A stretch of 64,000 bases of DNA from Sipunculus nudus. Its lineage: Eukaryota > Annelida > Sipuncula > Golfingiida > Sipunculidae. Below the pieces are notes generated by a model, which worked only from the letters and a program-made list of their open reading frames with translations, was not told the origin of the DNA and searched no databases. The DNA lies in contig CM049307.1 in assembly GCA_026874595.1 (NCBI GenBank), positions 2,443,579 to 2,507,578 on the forward strand, in the 5' to 3' direction. Shown in pieces: positions 59,320-64,000 of this stretch (position 1 is its first letter; each line of letters opens with the position of its first letter). The position numbers and the translations under genes were made by a program.

Positions 59320-61760
59320 AACTAATGTACCAGAACTGTATGCCCCAGAGAAACATCACTTCTTATCCTTATGGTGTAATCGTGAATGCATTATCACTCA
59401 TCCTACAGTTAACTGTATCTGTCATGAGTACAAGTTCTGTTGCAATTAACCCCCCACCCCCTCCCTAAAAAAGATTGGATTCTTAGGCACTTTTTTCAGA
59501 AATCAGTGCGCGAGGGCGATTTTTTTTTACCTTGTGATGTATGTTTAAAAAAAAATGTCATATGATCAGAGAAAGTCATGATAATGACAGAAATGTTTTG
59601 CAAAACAGGTAAAAGCGCTACATAAAAAAAGAAAATCTGATCAAAATTGTGTTATTTTATCTTCTTGAAATTTTCGAAAGAAATGTCCGAGCGGCTAGGC
59701 TCAAAATTGGTAACGTTTTCTTTTTGGGCCTTATATATACAAAAACATACAAGCTTTATCATAAACCCACACGTTTCTTCCTCCGTTCATAGAATCATAA
59801 ATGGAGCAATTAATGTTCCACAGATGATCCAGATATACCTGTACAAACGCATTTAATTTAATTTTGGAATCCACAATATCGGACGATATTATCAATAATG
59901 CCTATGTATAGGTTATCCATGCTGCGTCTTTAACATGAAAATGTTCCATAAACAAGGCAGCGAGGTATTTGCGTGTTTATCTTTACAATTATTTATCAGA
60001 TTAGAAAAGGCTGTGGCATATATACTCTCAGAAATACTTTAAAGTGTTCACGTGAACGCATATTCGCGTACTGAAATGGGTCATAACTGAAATGAAATTT
60101 TGATCTCGGGTACCGTCACCATTGTAAGTGTCTCATGCATTATATATTTTTCTATTATTTTTCATTATATTTCTATATATTTTCGTACTGGTCGATCGGA
60201 TCTTGCATAATGTCATCTGTTTGTCTGTATCCTGAGACAGGTATAAGTGTCGCGGGATGAAACGAATCGCGGGATGTGAAGTCTCACATGATACCATTGT
60301 GTAATTCCAACAAATCTGCACTAAACTCGAATTTCGGACGGATGAAATGTCTGTGGCGGATATCAAGTTGGTCGCCATTTTGGACACCAGCAAAGTTAAG
60401 AATCAATAGTGAGTGTTTTTTTTAACAGAAATTGGAATTGTGTTATTGTCACACACCCGTAGGAATGGACTTCCAGGTTCTTCTAACCGGGGAATTTAGA
60501 TGGCTGAAGCTCACACATACACTCAATAGGTGAGAAAGTCGTGTGTAACATAAAATATAAAAAATATTGTAAAGAAAAGAAAATTACAATTCACTGGAGA
60601 ACATATCGTAAAAATTCCATAGAGTCAATATAATTACATATAATCAAAAAGTCCTGTTTAATCCTGAAACTCGCTGTGAGCACAGTACACGGATTGTTCT
60701 CAAAGTACAGTAGCTGCTGGTCACATGACCGTCGCGCACGTAACGACTTTGGAATACTCTTCTCGAGTCCTGGTGGTTTAACACAGAACACAAGATACAT
60801 AAGCGCTTTTCACCGTCAAACAAATCACTGGTATAACACAGTCTCCATCTCTTAAGCACTAACTTCTCCGAAAGCCTGACTGATGGACTCGTAGCCTTCA
60901 TTGTTATCTCACTCTGACATTGTCAGTAAAACATGCAGCCCCCATTGGAATCCGCTCTGGATAAATTCAATATCTCTACACGAATTTGTCACAACACACG
61001 ACAATATTTGGTACCACAACGATCAGCGTATTAACTGTTCTCCTGTCTGTTCATTGGGTTCCACAACGACTAATAAACATCGGCTGTTTACATTTCCTTC
61101 TGAAAACATAAGTCAAAAGTCCGTTGGTGAGCTACGCTGGCCGCCCGCAGACTCTGACATACGATACACCGGGAAATCGTCCCTCTGCTGATCGGTTAAC
61201 TGACAATCTGGGACCCTCCTCTGGACCGTCGTGAGGCTATAGACGCCATTATCTAACGTGCTGACGTGGGATATTGTGATTTTACTCTGGTCTCCAAAGT
61301 ATATACTCATGCCAGCGTCACACATCCTGATAACCTTTGGCCTATCGCCTTACAATATTATGAGCCTCGTTGCTCAATGCATGAATATTCAAATGGACAC
61401 GCCTCTAGAGACCAAAGTGTGAGAAAATCTAGTTTGCAGGTGCGTTGTCTTTGAGATCTACATTATACAGTGTTATCGCAGAAAACTGTCTAGACTTAGT
61501 CTGCCAAATACCAATTCTCAGGGAATAACGACTGAAGTGAAGCAAACAGCAAATAAAACACCTTTGTTCCCTTAGCTACGTTCCCACGCTAACATCGATA
61601 CATGATAAATAATATACAACAATTAATAGAAAGAATCATCTGGTTAAACTATCCTTACTAAAATGTGCAATACTCCAATAAATAATAACCAAGATATATT
61701 TCTCTTGTTACGGCTATATTAAAACTATTGTTTTATTTTTGCTTGTATGAAGCCAGCTGA
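59320..61760. other. AT-rich non-coding DNA, no gene recognised
   Basis: Frames of up to 96 codons (60901-61191 +, 60644-60901 -, 61113-61325 -) overlap one another on both strands, show no recognisable domain and are unlikely to be genes. The stretch also contains a C-rich tract CCCCCCACCCCCTCCCT (59450-59466) and one palindromic E-box. Confidence 0.5.
60046..60057. promoter_or_regulatory. Palindromic E-box GTTCACGTGAAC
   Basis: A perfect 12-bp palindrome centred on CACGTG, with different flanks from the two GTCACGTGAC sites. Confidence 0.35.
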
Positions 61761-61781
61761 ATATATATATCTATATATCTA

Positions 61782-61838
<57 letters not shown>

Positions 61839-61841
61839 ATT
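61761..61841. repeat. (TA)n microsatellite with TATC interruptions
   Basis: TA units are interrupted near the left end by CTATATATCTATCTATATA and near the right end by TTTATA; about 80 bp in all. Confidence 0.9.
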
Positions 61842-63548
61842 ACTGTGGAATCGAGTAACATTATCATGGCTTGGCAGAAGTTAAGCTTTATTCAGACTTC
61901 CTAGATTAAAATGGTTTAAACCGTCTGATAGGTGTATGTTATTTTACCACGTGAGAGGAACGTGACGGGAACATTATAAAAATCACACTCTTTACATTCC
62001 TCTTTGCTGCATGCCGCTAATTTAGATGACCTGAGCGTTATTAGTTTAATAGATAAATAGCAAAACACTGTTTGCCTTGCCATGATATCTGCCAGAACTG
62101 CATGTATACATACATTTATACATTTTCACCATAAGAGCAGTTATTTCCAAGTTGAGATGTGCGAGTAGAATGTCATGTAACATCATCAAATTAGATTAAT
62201 AAAAATCGCATTGTGCGGGCGTTTATTGGTTATCTAGAGGTAGAAAAGCTTCAGTTTTCTGATTCATGAACAGACCTTTGTCGTGACAACCATGATGACA
62301 TCCGGATCCCAGAAAATCCAATTTTACATTCGATGCTTTGGTCCGATTTTTTTAACCTGCATGATAACTTTTCTCTTTTCTTTTTATTCCTCCACTTGGA
62401 CACAACAAAATCCCACAGGAACCCTGCCATTCAAAGACCGCTAAAACAATATACAGTTTGGAAATTGCAATACATTTATGCTATGCACGTTTCGATTTCA
62501 CAGGCAAACTGGGTGATATTTTTTATAAGTGAGTTACCAATAATCAGTAATTTGTATTGAGTTCCCAAATTCTGACTGTTTGAAATTTTTAAAATATTGT
62601 CAGTTACGATTATGATTTCGGCGCTCTGGATACGCGCCCATGTCCTTTGTGAGAAATTTGAAAGCTTCGTCAGAGTCATTCAAGAGATGATATTAATGGC
62701 ATCTAAGATTAGAACAAACATTCTTGATAACATCTTCGGTAGTATACAGATTGTTAAAATGAAGGAAGTAAGTTATGTTATTCTGTAACCAAATTATGAT
62801 ATACATGTGGTGAACTGCCGAGGCATGGGTGATGTTAACAACATACTTAAGTCTACGGGGAGAAGAGGAGAGAACTGTGATAAAAAAAATCAGTGTTTAC
62901 AGGTAAAGTAAATATATATCCAGGCAGCATAAACATATCCCCAAATAGGTCATCTTGACATTCAACTGACGTTTAAGATAGCAAGCTGGTAATCATTCCA
63001 TTTATACAGGACCCCGTAATGGTTCCTTATAATCCAACAATATCCTGTGTACATTCTCATCTCCTTCCGACGTCGTCATTATTTTCCTGTATATTGCATA
63101 TATAAAGTCCTGCTGAACCAAGACTATTCTTTTTTATCTAGTTCATCTCATATTATTTTCCCCAACGTAACACGTTAATAAACAAGAACGGGGAAACGCT
63201 AACGACTGGATATCAAATGATGACTGTGCTGGTCTCATGTACAGAAAGGCTACGGTCAAGATATTTATATATGTAAAGTTTCACTATATTAATCGATACC
63301 TCAGAGAGGCCTTCATTATAGATGCTCCTAAAACCGGAGCTTGTTTTTAACGTGGTTTAATCTGGACACCTGAAGGAACCAGGGCTTATAGTGTGTGAAT
63401 TATTCAGCAGCCAGGTCCTGTATGTGTATCCCCTGCAGCTAACGAACAGGTGCACCGGGAGAATCCCCCGGCCTGGAAATGATTCTGCCGTTCACAGGCA
63501 CGTTTGAAAGTCCTTTCGATTACCATGTACTCAACCTAAAGCGGATCA
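61842..63548. other. AT-rich non-coding DNA, no gene recognised
   Basis: No frame exceeds about 75 codons and none carries a known motif. One CACGTG lies at 61948. Nothing else was identified before the second tandem array begins. Confidence 0.5.
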
Positions 63549-64000
63549 TATAGCTGTTTTTATCATTAGGTTAATTGTACTCACCCGCAGTTTGATAGCT
63601 GTTTTTATCATTAGGTTAATTGTTCTCACCCGCAGTTTGATAGCTGTAATTATCATCAGGTTTATTGTACTTGCCCGCAGTTTGATAGCTGTTTTTATCA
63701 TCAGGTTTATTGTACTTGCCCGCAGTTTGATAGCTGTTTTTATCATTAGGTTAATTGTACTCACCCGCAGTTTGATAGCTGTTATTATCATCAGTTTATT
63801 GTACTTGCCCGCAGTTTGATAGCTGTTTTTATCATTAGGTTAATTGTACTCGCCCGCAGTTTGATAGCTGTTATTATCATCAGTTTATTGTACTTGCCCG
63901 CAGTTTGATAGCTGTTTTTATCATTAGGTTAATTGTACTCGCCCGCAGTTTGATAGCTGTTTTTATCATTAGGTTAATTGTACTCACCCGCAGTTTGATA
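63549..64000 (+). repeat. Second tandem array, 44/45-bp unit, runs off the window
   Basis: About ten units begin AGCTG at 63552, 63597, 63642, 63687, 63732, 63777, 63821, 63866, 63910 and 63955, so spacings are 45 or 44 bp. Two types mix: TTTTTATCATTAGGTTAATT with ACTCACCC or ACTCGCCC, and TTATTATCATCAGTTTATTG with CTTGCCC. All share CCGCAGTTTGATAGCTG. The 45-bp length keeps frames open on both strands, giving artificial 15-residue peptide repeats. Overt sequence similarity to the 44-bp satellite is not evident. Confidence 0.9.

Noticed and set aside
59684-59705. TGTCCGAGCGGCTAGG resembling the D-arm/A box of a leucine or serine tRNA
   Set aside because: No GGTTCGAAT-type B box, anticodon stem or CCA-side acceptor follows at the right distance.
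60644-61325. Overlapping 70-96 codon frames on both strands as possible exons
   Set aside because: No recognisable domain, no consistent splice context and mutual overlap on opposite strands; nothing distinguishes them from chance.
63546-63819. Frames on both strands with 15-residue peptide repeats
   Set aside because: These are a by-product of the 45-bp tandem repeat, which keeps frames open until a 44-bp unit shifts them.

Overview
This is a non-coding, repeat-dominated stretch of a eukaryotic, very probably animal, nuclear genome. The signs are a tandem satellite of more than 48 kb, an LTR retrotransposon with Ty3/Gypsy-type enzymes, and an AT-rich flank with long (TA)n microsatellites. 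There is no bacterial-style gene, operon, rRNA or recognisable tRNA. A marine invertebrate such as a mollusc is only a guess from the look of the element.

Layout. (1) Bases 1-48375 are one tandem array of a 44-bp monomer, about 1,100 copies, already in progress at base 1. It is organised at several levels. Variant 44-mers are combined into blocks of about 2.4-6 kb, and the blocks into a macro-unit of about 22 kb that is present twice (about 2010-24344 and 24345-46140). The copies share private base variants at a constant offset of 22,334 bp, which later changes only in roughly whole-monomer steps. A diverged sub-block (17356-18990) has its copy at 39292-40926. At the right edge the array becomes a separate, more diverged 88-bp dimeric subfamily. 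(2) Bases 48376-54030 are a minus-strand LTR retrotransposon inserted into that 88-bp subfamily; the satellite resumes on the far side until about 54319. Its short, almost identical 133-bp terminal repeats bracket, in element order, a primer-binding-site-like sequence, gag, zinc knuckle plus protease, reverse transcriptase/RNase H, integrase, and a purine-rich tract. The coding region is broken by three frame changes and one in-frame stop, so this copy cannot make one intact Gag-Pol by ordinary translation. (3) Bases 54320-63548 are single-copy-looking AT-rich DNA with no convincing gene. They hold microsatellites, an inverted-repeat element with a microsatellite core, a possible hAT-type terminus and an apparent excess of CACGTG E-boxes. 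(4) Bases 63549-64000 start a second, unrelated-looking tandem array with a 44/45-bp unit that leaves the window.

How the parts relate: the window crosses the edge of a large satellite block. The interior is homogenised into higher-order repeats, the edge is diverged and carries a transposon, and beyond it is ordinary intergenic or intronic DNA. The many 60-93-codon reading frames in the satellite follow from 44 bp not being a multiple of three and are not genes. The most notable features are the nested repeat architecture and the young-looking but coding-broken retrotransposon with unusually short LTRs. All coordinates and counts were read by eye; repeat boundaries are good to about one monomer unless stated.
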